Source: Candidatus Woesearchaeota archaeon
GTDB taxonomy: Archaea > Nanobdellota > Nanobdellia > Woesearchaeales > SM23-78
Direction of reading: 5' to 3'
DNA: 24,132 bases
NCBI GenBank assembly: GCA_016933095.1
Contig: JAFGBP010000039.1
Span: forward strand, 1-24,132
The translations under genes and the position numbers were made by a program. Under the pieces are notes generated by a model that saw only the letters and a list, made by a program, of their open reading frames with translations, had not been told where the DNA came from and did not search any database. This document shows, piece by piece, positions 1 through 6,961 of this stretch. Each line of letters opens with the position of its first letter. The stretch's first letter is position 1.

Positions 1-633
1 ATGGCATTGTTCGGAGGATTGTTTCGAAAGCTTCTCAAAGGCTTGTTCAAGACCAAGAAGGACGTCAAGCTAGGGCTATACGGCCCTCCTAACGGCGGAA
101 AGACCACCTTGGCCAACAAGATATGCCAGGACTGGCTCGGAGAAGAGATGGGGGCTGCGAGCTCTGTGGCCCACGAGACCCGCGAGATCCAGATAAAGGA
201 GCAGATCACCATAAAGTCTAAGGGCAAAGAGCTCAAGTTCAACCTTGTAGACACGCCTGGCATCGCGACCAAGATCGATTACGAGGAGTTCCTGGCAGCA
301 GGCATCGAGGAGAAGGAAGCCAAGACCAGGGCCAAAGAGGCTACAAAAGGAGTCATCGACGCCATCAAGTGGCTCGACGAGATGGACGCCGTCGTCGTAG
401 TCCTTGACTCCACAAAAGACCCTTACTCGCAGGTCAACATCACTATCATAGGCAACCTTGAGGCCAGGAAGATCCCAGTCCTCATCGTAGCCAACAAGAT
501 CGACTTGAAGAAGTCAGACATTAAGAAGGTGCAGGCAGCGTTCCCCCAGTACGACGTGATGGGGATAAGCGCCAAGCTTGGCACGCACGTTGAGGAGTTT
601 TATGAAGCGCTCTTCAAGATCACCAACCAGTGA
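1..633 (+). CDS. arvA: Era-like small GTPase, OapA/ArvA family
   Basis: Small Ras/Era-type GTPase of 210 residues. The G1 P-loop GPPNGGKT is at 28-35, G3 DTPG at 84-87, G4 NKID at 165-168 and G5 SAK at 190-192. The first 20 residues alternate Leu/Phe/Gly with Lys/Arg and could form an amphipathic membrane-binding helix. The two genes downstream encode a DUF2073 protein and a zinc ribbon. In euryarchaea this trio is known as the origin-associated oapABC genes, and in haloarchaea it was linked to extracellular vesicle formation (ArvABC). The family and motifs are clear from the sequence; a vesicle role in this organism is inference. The ATG is the first base of the window, so the promoter is not visible and a longer N-terminus cannot be excluded. 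Confidence 0.85.
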   Translation: MALFGGLFRKLLKGLFKTKKDVKLGLYGPPNGGKTTLANKICQDWLGEEMGAASSVAHETREIQIKEQITIKSKGKELKFNLVDTPGIATKIDYEEFLAAGIEEKEAKTRAKEATKGVIDAIKWLDEMDAVVVVLDSTKDPYSQVNITIIGNLEARKIPVLIVANKIDLKKSDIKKVQAAFPQYDVMGISAKLGTHVEEFYEALFKITNQ

Positions 634-658
634 AGAGAAAAGAGGTAAGCTAAGGAAA

Positions 659-1042
659 ATGCTCACACTACAATTCATCCCATATGGCGAAATCGAGAAG
701 CTCAGGGAAGAGGACAAGCTGAAGAAGCTCCTCCACCTCGTCAAGGAAGAGAAGATAGTCCTCATGGAAGGCAAGCTCAAATCCGAGGAGAAGAGCGACC
801 TCATATCAAGGACGATGGCTGAGATCAGCGCCAAGTTCCGCGGCATCGAGATCGAGGAGCTCGACCTTGAGAAGAAGAACCCAGAGCTCTTGCAGCGCAT
901 CAGGGCAATGTTCATCAACCTCTTGCTCGGCCAGCGCAGGGGATTCACCATAATCGGGCCTGCTTCTGTCATCAAGGAGATCAAGAAGGACCCTGACAAG
1001 ATCCAGCTCTTCACGACCGACGAAGCCAAGAGGAAGCGATAG
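659..1042 (+). CDS. arvB: DUF2073 protein, OapB/ArvB family
   Basis: Protein of 127 residues beginning MLTLQFIPYGEIEKL, with the family-like stretches KIVLMEGKL and KFRGIEIEELDL and a basic C-terminal tail. I chose the ATG at 659 rather than the longer frame opening at 578, because the extension would lie inside the GTPase gene and an AGAGGT ribosome site lies at about 641-646. It starts 25 nt after the GTPase stop, so the two are probably co-transcribed. DUF2073 proteins are the usual partner of the Era-like GTPase in archaea; their biochemical role is not established. No transmembrane segment is visible. Confidence 0.8.
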   Translation: MLTLQFIPYGEIEKLREEDKLKKLLHLVKEEKIVLMEGKLKSEEKSDLISRTMAEISAKFRGIEIEELDLEKKNPELLQRIRAMFINLLLGQRRGFTIIGPASVIKEIKKDPDKIQLFTTDEAKRKR

Positions 1043-1055
1043 TTCTAGACAGGCA

Positions 1056-1143
1056 GTGCCGCCCAGCGCAATCTTGCTTTGTATTGATCGATAAACGAAG
1101 AATCGGTTCGACATAGGTTTTCTGTTCGGATGGAGCGCGGCAC
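1056..1143 (+). repeat. Structured intergenic element, copy A
   Basis: 88-bp element between arvB and arvC. Its ends are the perfect inverted repeat GTGCCGC (1056-1062) and GCGGCAC (1137-1143). Inside lie the left-strand bulge CCA, a GC pair, a GCA/GGA purine internal loop, ATC pairing with GAT, and a central hairpin CGAA-GAATCGG-TTCG. The arms match copy C at 5156-5245 (GTGCCGCCCAGCG and GGAGCGCGGCACG), while the interior has diverged. CTAGACAG lies just to its left, as it does beside copy B. Confidence 0.7.
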
Positions 1144-1168
1144 GGGAAGAATGAAGCGATTAAAAAAG

Positions 1169-1177
1169 TTTATAAAC
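1169..1177 (+). promoter_or_regulatory. TATA box for arvC
   Basis: TTTATAAAC centred near 1173, about 27 nt before the ATG at 1200. This spacing predicts a leaderless transcript, so arvC probably has its own promoter separate from arvAB. Confidence 0.6.
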
Positions 1178-1199
1178 GCCTGTTATTTCTATCCCATTC

Positions 1200-1604
1200 A
1201 TGCCACACCAATGCGTGAGATGCGGAAAGCTGTACTCGGACGGAGAGATTGACATACTCAACGGCTGCAAGTGCGGGGCCAAGATGTTCTACTTCCTGAA
1301 GAAGGAGAAGTACGATCGCCTGATGAAAGAAGCAGAAGCGCCGAAGGCAGAGCTTAATGCAGAAGAGCGCGAACAAGTGGAGCATGACGTCTACGACCTC
1401 TTAGGAGAGGAGATCGACAAGGACAAGCCAGTCATCCTGGACTTAGAGTGCATCGAGGTGCTCCAGCCTGGCAAGTACAACCTTGACATCGTGAAGCTCT
1501 TCCAAAACCACTCGCCTTTCGTCGTCAAGCTCGAGGACGGAAAGTACTTCGTGGACCTCGACGAGAACTTCGAGCGGCTCTCTAAGGACGTGAAGAGGAA
1601 GTGA
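1200..1604 (+). CDS. arvC: Zinc-ribbon protein, OapC/ArvC family
   Basis: 134-residue protein with an N-terminal zinc ribbon: C5-x2-C8, then C23-x-C25. A charged helical linker follows at about 38-75, and then a C-terminal part with ILDLECIEVLQPGKYNLDI and a FVVKLEDGKYFVDL strand pair. This is the third member of the GTPase/DUF2073/zinc-ribbon trio. It is separated from arvB by repeat copy A and has its own TATA box, so it is likely transcribed independently and leaderless. Metal binding is inferred from the cysteine spacing. Its molecular role with the GTPase is not known. Confidence 0.75.
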   Translation: MPHQCVRCGKLYSDGEIDILNGCKCGAKMFYFLKKEKYDRLMKEAEAPKAELNAEEREQVEHDVYDLLGEEIDKDKPVILDLECIEVLQPGKYNLDIVKLFQNHSPFVVKLEDGKYFVDLDENFERLSKDVKRK

Positions 1605-1646
1605 ACGACAGATTAATCTTATAAAACAATCTTTTTCTCCGAAAGC

Positions 1647-1655
1647 ATTAAATAG
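1647..1655 (+). promoter_or_regulatory. TATA-like box for the gene at 1677
   Basis: ATTAAATAG centred near 1651, about 26 nt before the ATG at 1677, with no Shine-Dalgarno site. It predicts a leaderless start. Confidence 0.5.
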
Positions 1656-1676
1656 CCTCTCGCACATCCTTCCGGC

Positions 1677-2087
1677 ATGATAATCGACGGCGCACTCGAA
1701 GCCATTCTGAAAGCCAGCGATGTGAAGGACATCCTGGTCCAGACTGCTCATGAAAGCAGATATTGGACTAAGGTGAGCAGCACGTCCGGCCCGAAAGATC
1801 ACGAAGTGATAAAGGTCAACTTGAAGATGCCTAGGCTTCCGCTGGAATTCCTGACAGTCACCATCCTGACTCATTACCGATCTGATGGAGAGCTTGTTTG
1901 TTACGGCGCCGGGCTTTTCGCCCAGAAAGGCCTGTTTGCCAGCATGCATGAGGCCAGGCAGTATTGGCAAAAAGCACATGAAAGGCTTAATGACCGCGTC
2001 CAGGAAACCTACAAGCGCGAAGGAGAGGGCACGACGCATTTCAACAGGATATTCCCGCGCACATTCTCGCTGTACGACGTCTTTTAA
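1677..2087 (+). CDS. Hypothetical protein
   Basis: 136-residue soluble protein that I do not recognise. It has a helical N-terminus (GALEAILKASDVKDIL), a central region that looks like alternating beta strands (HEVIKVNLKM, LEFLTVTILTHY, ELVCYGAGLF), and a helical, charged C-terminal third (EARQYWQKAHERLNDRVQETYKR). There is no signal peptide, membrane segment or cysteine cluster. The start is supported by the TATA-like box at 1647-1655 at leaderless spacing. It is a stand-alone transcription unit between arvC and the TatD gene, so context gives no functional hint. Confidence 0.65.
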   Translation: MIIDGALEAILKASDVKDILVQTAHESRYWTKVSSTSGPKDHEVIKVNLKMPRLPLEFLTVTILTHYRSDGELVCYGAGLFAQKGLFASMHEARQYWQKAHERLNDRVQETYKREGEGTTHFNRIFPRTFSLYDVF

Positions 2088-2114
2088 GCAAGGATCGCTT
2101 TGAAACGGAAAACA

Positions 2115-2122
2115 TTTTAAAA
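2115..2122 (+). promoter_or_regulatory. TATA box for the tatD-radical SAM unit
   Basis: TTTTAAAA centred near 2118, with predicted transcription start near 2145 and the ATG at 2152. There is no Shine-Dalgarno site, so the leader would be very short. Confidence 0.5.
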
Positions 2123-2151
2123 GCCCCTGCTCTAGTTCTTAGCAGATCAAG

Positions 2152-2979
2152 ATGATTGTCGACGTGCACGCCCACCTGAACTTTGACGAGTACAAGGACG
2201 ACTTAGATGAAGTCATAGAGGCCAATCGCAAGGCTGGAGTCGTCGCCATCGTGAACAACGGATCAGACGTTGCAAGCAACCGCAGGGTGCTCGAGATGGC
2301 CGCCAAGTACGACATCATCAAGCCCTCCTTGGGAGTCTATCCTGTGCACGTCGCTGAGATGAGCGAGGAAGAGCTTGACAGGGAATTTGATTTCATCAGG
2401 GAGCAGATAAAGAGCAGGAAGGAGCAGGACAAGAAGGATAAAGATAATAAGGGAGCGGACTGCAGGATCTTCGCGATCGGGGAAGTCGGCCTTGATTACA
2501 AGTTCGGTGATGACAACCCGCACGGCGACAAGCACAAGGAGAAGCAGCGCAGGGGTTTTCAGAAGTTCATAAGGCTTGCTGAAGAGACCGGGCTTCCGAT
2601 CATCGTGCATAGCAGGAAGGCAGAGCTCGACTGCATAGAGCTGCTCGAAGCGAGCAAGATAGCAAAGCATAAGATCGTCATGCACTGCTTCATGGGCCGA
2701 AAGCACTTGGTCAAGCGCATAATAGCCAACGGCTGGATGCTCTCGATCCCGTGCATAGTCAACAGGCTCCAGCAGCTCAGGGAGAACGTGGAGATGGCTC
2801 CCATCAACCAGCTCTTGACTGAGACCGACGCGCCTTACCTGACACCTCACAAGGACGTGCTCAGGAACGAGCCGAGGTTCATCGAGGAAGGCTTGAAGGA
2901 GATCGCGAAGATCAAGGGCTTGACTGTCGAGGAGACCGAAAAGTTGATTTACCAGAACTATCAGAAGGTGTTCTTGTGA
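2152..2979 (+). CDS. tatD: TatD-family metal-dependent hydrolase (DNase)
   Basis: 275-residue TIM-barrel hydrolase of the TatD family (metal-dependent DNases). The metal ligands are visible in the usual order: H6 and H8 in DVHAHL, E111 in GEVGLD, H153 in IVHSRKA, H178 in VMHCF, and D226 in TETDAPYL. Length is normal for the family. A lysine/aspartate-rich stretch at about 86-104 is an unusual charged insertion before the GEVGLD strand. The last codon overlaps the GTG start of the radical SAM gene by 4 nt, so the two genes are very probably translationally coupled. The family links to DNA repair or nucleic-acid turnover, but the natural substrate here is not known. Confidence 0.88.
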   Translation: MIVDVHAHLNFDEYKDDLDEVIEANRKAGVVAIVNNGSDVASNRRVLEMAAKYDIIKPSLGVYPVHVAEMSEEELDREFDFIREQIKSRKEQDKKDKDNKGADCRIFAIGEVGLDYKFGDDNPHGDKHKEKQRRGFQKFIRLAEETGLPIIVHSRKAELDCIELLEASKIAKHKIVMHCFMGRKHLVKRIIANGWMLSIPCIVNRLQQLRENVEMAPINQLLTETDAPYLTPHKDVLRNEPRFIEEGLKEIAKIKGLTVEETEKLIYQNYQKVFL

Positions 2980-4235
2980 ATAAGAGGACGAAGAAAAGCA
3001 AGAGCCAGAGAAGAGTCAGGAGAATAGGCGGAAGGCATAGCATCAAGGTAGAGAAGACTCCTTATCATTCTTGGAAGGCAGGGGGCCTTGTGAGGGGCTG
3101 CGAGCAGTGCGTCAGGGGCGAGAAGCTAGTATTGTTCGTGACAGGTCTTTGCGGCCTGAGGTGCGATTTCTGTCCCGTGTCTGACCGCAAGCTATACCAG
3201 GACGTGGTGTATGCCAACGAGCGGCCTACCCGCGAGATGAAGGAGATAATAGAAGAGGCAAGGCTTTGCAGCGCAAAGGGCGCGGGGATGACAGGCGGAG
3301 ACCCTCTCATGAAGATGGACCGCACTGTCAAGTACATCAAGGCTTTGAAGAAGACCTTTGGGAAGAAGTTCCACATCCACTTATACACTCCGCTGAAGCT
3401 CGTGGACAAGCGCAAGCTGAAAGCGCTCCACGACGCAGGGCTTGACGAGATTCGTTTCCACCCTTGGCTTGACAAGGCCCACGACTGGGAGAAGATAGAC
3501 CTTGCAAGGGCTCCCGGGTTCAAGTGGAAGGTAGGCGTCGAGATCCCAGTCATTCCCGGCAAGAAGAAAGCTACAGAGCAACTTATCAGCCACTTGAAAG
3601 GGCGCGTAGACTTCCTCAACCTCAACGAGTTGGAGCTCGCTGACAACGCAGTCTGGAGGCGGCGGAAAGAACGGGAGGACAAGAAAGAGAAAGATAATGG
3701 GCACAGCCTCAAGTGCAAGGACGACACTTCCTACGCAATAAAGGGCAGCGACGAGCTCGCAAAGGAGCTGATAAGATACGCCGCGCAGATCGGAGTGCCG
3801 ACGCATTACTGCACGTGCACGCTAAAGGACAGAGTCCAGCTGGGCGAGAGAGTTAAGAGGAGGGCTAAGAGCGTGAAGTTAGCCACTGACAGGATGACGC
3901 AGGAAGGTATGCTGGTGCGCGGGAGCATCTACCTCCCGACACTCAAGCCAGGGTTCGGCTACCATGACAAGCTGTTCCACATGAAGGCAGAGGAGAAGAG
4001 AAACGCGTTGAAGAGACTAAGGTCCCTCAAGGAGAAGATAGCCAAAGAGAGCAAGGTGAAGAAGAGCCTCCTCACCATAGACGAAGAGAAGCTGAGGATA
4101 CTTACGAGCGCCGCTGTCTCGAAGAAGCTCGCTGCCGCGGCGAGAGGAAGACATTATCCAGGATACGAGTGTGCTGAAGTGACTGAGTACCCCACGTTCG
4201 ACGCGCTTGAATTGGAAGTAGAGTTTTTCAACTGA
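2976..4235 (+). CDS. Radical SAM protein, COG2108-like
   Basis: 419-residue radical SAM protein resembling the archaeal pyruvate-formate-lyase-activase-related family (COG2108). The [4Fe-4S] motif is C59-x3-C63-x2-C66 within TGLCGLRCDFCP, followed by the glycine-rich MTGGDPL strand. A second cysteine pair, C42-x2-C45 in GCEQC, lies just upstream, and HYCTCTLKDR near 275 adds more cysteines that could bind a further cluster or metal. The N-terminal 25 residues are strongly basic. The start is GTG in a 4-nt GTGA overlap with tatD. The C-terminal part (about 330-419) carries a helical segment and RGRHYPGYECAEVTEYPT. The substrate is unknown. Confidence 0.8.
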   Translation: MNKRTKKSKSQRRVRRIGGRHSIKVEKTPYHSWKAGGLVRGCEQCVRGEKLVLFVTGLCGLRCDFCPVSDRKLYQDVVYANERPTREMKEIIEEARLCSAKGAGMTGGDPLMKMDRTVKYIKALKKTFGKKFHIHLYTPLKLVDKRKLKALHDAGLDEIRFHPWLDKAHDWEKIDLARAPGFKWKVGVEIPVIPGKKKATEQLISHLKGRVDFLNLNELELADNAVWRRRKEREDKKEKDNGHSLKCKDDTSYAIKGSDELAKELIRYAAQIGVPTHYCTCTLKDRVQLGERVKRRAKSVKLATDRMTQEGMLVRGSIYLPTLKPGFGYHDKLFHMKAEEKRNALKRLRSLKEKIAKESKVKKSLLTIDEEKLRILTSAAVSKKLAAAARGRHYPGYECAEVTEYPTFDALELEVEFFN

Positions 4236-4290
4236 ACCTCGCGCTCCGCTTGGCGGGGCACGAAGCCAAAAAGGTGAAATAGGTGAAATC

Positions 4291-4575
4291 ATGGAACTGA
4301 AGATCGATACCAAGAAGGACAGCGATGATGACATAAGGAAAGCGATCCGCATGCTGCAGCAGATCGTCGGAGACAGTCCGAGCTACGGGTCAGACACAGG
4401 GAGCGCCAGCTTAGGAGCAAGCAGCGGGGCGTTCGACGTCTCAGGAAGTGCAACAGACGCCATGGCAGGTTTGTTCGGAGACGACTCATCAGGCCTTGGA
4501 GGGACGTCAGACTCCTCGGAGAGCAGCAGTGACTCAGAAGATGACGAGCCGAAAGTCGAGATCATACCTTACTAG
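4291..4575 (+). CDS. Small acidic protein with Ser/Gly/Asp-rich tail
   Basis: 94-residue protein. Residues 1-28 form a compact charged segment (MELKIDTKKDSDDDIRKAI) likely to be a strand plus helix. The rest is low-complexity Ser/Gly/Ala, then an acidic SSDSEDDEP stretch, ending in hydrophobic VEIIPY. The start is well supported by a ribosome site AGGTGAAAT that occurs twice in tandem (4272-4280 and 4281-4289) just before the ATG. I do not assign a function. Disorder and the conserved-looking termini suggest a binding or adaptor peptide. It precedes archease, with repeat copy B between them. Confidence 0.7.
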   Translation: MELKIDTKKDSDDDIRKAIRMLQQIVGDSPSYGSDTGSASLGASSGAFDVSGSATDAMAGLFGDDSSGLGGTSDSSESSSDSEDDEPKVEIIPY

Positions 4576-4578
4576 ACA

Positions 4579-4685
4579 GTCTTTTCACGTAGCGACCAGC
4601 GAAGTCAGAAGATGAGGAATCGAAAGCGTTAAGAATCGGCTGCGTTGTTCTGGCAATAGGCGGACGAAGCTCGCTACGTGAAGAC
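4579..4685 (+). repeat. Structured intergenic element, copy B
   Basis: 107-bp element between the small acidic gene and archease. The ends pair as CACGTAGCGA (4586-4595) with TCGCTACGTG (4671-4680), extended by GTCTT and AAGAC around a two-base bulge. Next come the bulge CCA, a GC/GC pair, a GAA/GAA internal loop, GTC with GAC, and an inner AGC/GCT hairpin whose loop includes AAGAATCG. The closing stem differs completely from copies A and C but keeps complementarity. CTAGACAG precedes it, as for copy A. Confidence 0.65.
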
Positions 4686-4713
4686 CGGCCCGAAGTAATG
4701 AGAGAACAGGAAA

Positions 4714-5136
4714 ATGGGATTCGAATATCTAGAGCACACGGCAGACTTGAAGGTCAAGGCTTGGGGAAACCAATTAGAGAAGGCGTTCGAGAACGCAGCC
4801 CTCGGCGGCATGAACTTCATAGTCGACATAAAGAAGGTCGAGCCCAAGATAAAGAAGAAGATAATGGTTCGGTCCAAGAGGCTCGAGTCATTGCTGTATG
4901 ATTTTCTCGAGGAGTTGCTCTACCTGATCGACACGGACGGGTTCATGTTCGCAGGCGCGCAGGAGATGAGCATCGCAAGGGGAGTTGGCGGCGACCTCGA
5001 GCTCCACTGCGTAGCCCTGGGAGACAGCTACAAGAACTACGAGCGAAAAGGAGACCTGAAAGCAATCACATATTCTGAGATGAGCATCAAGGAGAAGGAC
5101 GGCGGCTGGGAGATCATAGTAGTTTATGATATCTGA
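4714..5136 (+). CDS. Archease
   Basis: 140-residue archease, the cofactor protein that activates the RtcB tRNA-splicing ligase. The N-terminal EYLEHTADLKVKAWG signature (with the conserved His-Thr-Ala-Asp) is typical, as are LLYDFLEELLYLIDTDG in the middle and the C-terminal ITYSEMSIKE strand followed by WEIIVVYDI. Length matches the family. The ATG at 4714 follows GAGAACAGGAAA, a weak ribosome site. The gene lies between repeat copies B and C and converges with the DRG gene. No rtcB is in this window. Confidence 0.92.
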   Translation: MGFEYLEHTADLKVKAWGNQLEKAFENAALGGMNFIVDIKKVEPKIKKKIMVRSKRLESLLYDFLEELLYLIDTDGFMFAGAQEMSIARGVGGDLELHCVALGDSYKNYERKGDLKAITYSEMSIKEKDGGWEIIVVYDI

Positions 5137-5155
5137 ATCTGAAAATGTTGAGTAA

Positions 5156-5245
5156 GTGCCGCCCAGCGGAGTTCTCAAGTTAATACTCGATCGCGTCTAG
5201 AATCGGTGGCGTTGATCCAAAAGCTAAGCGAACGGAGCGCGGCAC
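5156..5245 (+). repeat. Structured intergenic element, copy C
   Basis: 90-bp element filling most of the gap between convergent archease and DRG. Its arms GTGCCGC (5156-5162) and GCGGCAC (5239-5245) are perfect inverted repeats and match copy A. Inside are the CCA bulge, a GC pair, a GGA/GGA internal loop, GTTC pairing with GAAC, and an inner CGC/GCG hairpin with loop motif TCTAGAATCGG flanked by GATC/GATC. Its position between convergent 3' ends could also let it act as a transcript end structure. Confidence 0.7.
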
Positions 5246-5253
5246 GACCGCGT

Positions 5254-6351
5254 CTAGCGCAGGTGTATCTCAAGCACATCCTCGTCTTCTACGACGTGGC
5301 CGAGCTTGAGCAGCTTCTGGCCTGGGAACTTGCTACTCTTCCCCCAGATCCTAACGAACTTGAACTTCGAGACGAAGTCTCGGTGGAGCTTCTCGCACAC
5401 GTCCTTTATTGTCGATCCTTTCTTCATGATGAGCGGCTCGTTCATGTCAGGATCCTTGCTAGGCTCTTTCAAATATATCCTTATCAGCCTGAGCCTGTCG
5501 AATATCAAGTCTTTCAAGGCCCGGATCCCCTGCTTCTTCTCAGCGCTTATTATGCAGTCGGCCCTTGTCTGGCTCTTGACCTCCTGAGCCCTCTCGAATG
5601 ATACCATATCTGCCTTGTTCAGCGCGACCACACACCCCAGGTAGACCTTATTGTCTTCTATCACGTCGATCAGCTGGTCGACGTCTATAGGCTCTCTGAT
5701 TAATACCTCTGCGTTGTTGATCTTGAACTCCTTCAGGACAGTGGCGATGGTCTCGTCTGCAAGGTCTGGCAGCTTCACTGTCTTCCCGATCCTGATGCCA
5801 TTCTTGACAGTCTTCCTGATCTTCACGTCAGGCTTCTGCTGGTTAATCCGAACGTTGGTCTTGTGAATCTCATCCCTCAAGGTCTCGAGGTGTTCGGGGT
5901 GGTTGATGTCTACGACCATCAAGACCATATCAGCGTTCCTGATGACAGACAATACCTCCTTGCCGCGGCCAGAGCCGTCGCTTGCTCCCTTCAATATTCC
6001 TGGAACGTCAAGTATCTGTATCTTCGAGTGCTTGTACTCGAGCATCCCCGGGATGACAGAAAGCGTCGTGAAGGCGTAAGCGCCGACAGCGCTCTCCTTA
6101 TTCGTCAAAGCATTGAGGAGCGTGCTCTTACCCACGCTGGGGAAGCCGAGAAGAACCACAGTAGCATCTCCGCTGCGGCGGACAGTGTAGCCTTCTCCCT
6201 TCTTGCCGCTGCTCCTCCTGGCCTCATCCTTCTCGCGAAGCTTTGCAAGCTTAGCCTTCACAAGCCCGATGTGGCCTTGGGTGCGCTTGTTGTACTTGGT
6301 CTTTGAGATCTCCTCTTCAAGGCGCTTGATCTCCTCATCATAACTGGTCAT
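5254..6351 (-). CDS. drg: DRG-family GTPase with C-terminal TGS domain
   Basis: 365-residue GTPase of the Obg/DRG family, ribosome-associated in archaea and eukaryotes. A basic N-terminal helical region (1-60) precedes G1 GFPSVGKST (69-77). G2/switch residues are in AYAFTTL (91-97), G3 is DVPG (115-118), and G4 NKAD is near 245. The HTH-like insertion typical of DRG (about 160-235) is present. The last 75 residues form the TGS domain (FVRIWGKSS...LEIHLR). Length and order match the archaeal family. The gene is divergent from the first pilin-like gene and its 3' end abuts repeat copy C. It is very likely the single chromosomal DRG. Confidence 0.93.
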   Translation of the reverse strand: MTSYDEEIKRLEEEISKTKYNKRTQGHIGLVKAKLAKLREKDEARRSSGKKGEGYTVRRSGDATVVLLGFPSVGKSTLLNALTNKESAVGAYAFTTLSVIPGMLEYKHSKIQILDVPGILKGASDGSGRGKEVLSVIRNADMVLMVVDINHPEHLETLRDEIHKTNVRINQQKPDVKIRKTVKNGIRIGKTVKLPDLADETIATVLKEFKINNAEVLIREPIDVDQLIDVIEDNKVYLGCVVALNKADMVSFERAQEVKSQTRADCIISAEKKQGIRALKDLIFDRLRLIRIYLKEPSKDPDMNEPLIMKKGSTIKDVCEKLHRDFVSKFKFVRIWGKSSKFPGQKLLKLGHVVEDEDVLEIHLR

Positions 6352-6410
6352 GAACCGATTGGTGGCAGAGCGGTTTTTTAATTGTTGCGGTTTGGATGAT
6401 TTAGAGTTAA

Positions 6411-6423
6411 TTTTATATAATAC
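6411..6423 (+). promoter_or_regulatory. TATA box for the pilin-like gene pair
   Basis: TTTTATATAATAC with predicted transcription start near 6442. This lies about 16 nt before the GTG at 6458 and argues against the longer reading frame that opens at 6350 inside the divergent DRG start region. Confidence 0.55.
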
Positions 6424-6457
6424 GAATCCAAGGAAGAGAGGAAAAGAGGCAAGAAAG

Positions 6458-6961
6458 GTGCTTAGTAATAAGAGAGGAGCCTATTTTTTCGTGATAGATG
6501 CTATCATAGCAGGAGTAGTCCTCATAGCTGCTCTCATGTACATCTTCAACACATACACTTTAGCGCCGGAGCAGGACCCGACCCTAAGGGCTTCTGAGGA
6601 CTTTCTCAAGTACTTGTCAGGGACCAAGATCAGGGATTATCACAGCGCCCTCGTGACCAACTTCACGCTTGAAGGCAAGATCACAGACCTCGACAACACT
6701 CTTCTTGACCAGATCGCAGAATTTTATTACAAGGGCATGTCTGAGGAGATGGATAACCTCACCCAGGAAGTCGTGGACAAGGCAGTCGTGCATGAGCGCA
6801 GTGTCTTGTTCTTTTTCAACGGCACTCTCCTGCATAATAGGACGGTCTCCTCGCTTTCAGATACCAAGCTTCTCATAAGCGCCAAGAGGGTCACGTTCCT
6901 GCGAGTGAACGAGACCACCATATTCGGGCCTGCGTGGGCAGAGGTGAGGATATGGGTTTAA
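6458..6961 (+). CDS. Pilin-like, membrane-anchored secreted protein 1
   Basis: 167-residue protein starting at GTG 6458 (the frame is open back to 6350, but the TATA box at 6411-6423 and AAGAGG ribosome site favour this start). The N-terminus has a short basic leader (LSNKRG) followed by one hydrophobic helix, YFFVIDAIIAGVVLIAAL. This is the layout of archaeal type IV pilin-like proteins, with possible class III cleavage after the KRG. The extracellular remainder holds five N-glycosylation sequons (NFT, NLT, NGT, NRT, NET). It overlaps the next pilin-like gene by 10 nt and lies upstream of the pilus ATPase and platform genes. A minor-pilin or pseudopilin role is inference; no classical pilin Pfam motif is obvious. 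Confidence 0.7.
   Translation: MLSNKRGAYFFVIDAIIAGVVLIAALMYIFNTYTLAPEQDPTLRASEDFLKYLSGTKIRDYHSALVTNFTLEGKITDLDNTLLDQIAEFYYKGMSEEMDNLTQEVVDKAVVHERSVLFFFNGTLLHNRTVSSLSDTKLLISAKRVTFLRVNETTIFGPAWAEVRIWV

Noticed and set aside
1056..5245. tRNA or box C/D RNA reading of the repeat copies
   Set aside because: No T-arm or anticodon arm can be formed, and C/D boxes occur in only one copy and not at matching places.
6350..6457. Longer start of pilin-like gene 1 at 6350
   Set aside because: It would overlap the DRG start, lies upstream of the TATA box at 6411, and puts 36 unrelated residues before the leader-like segment.
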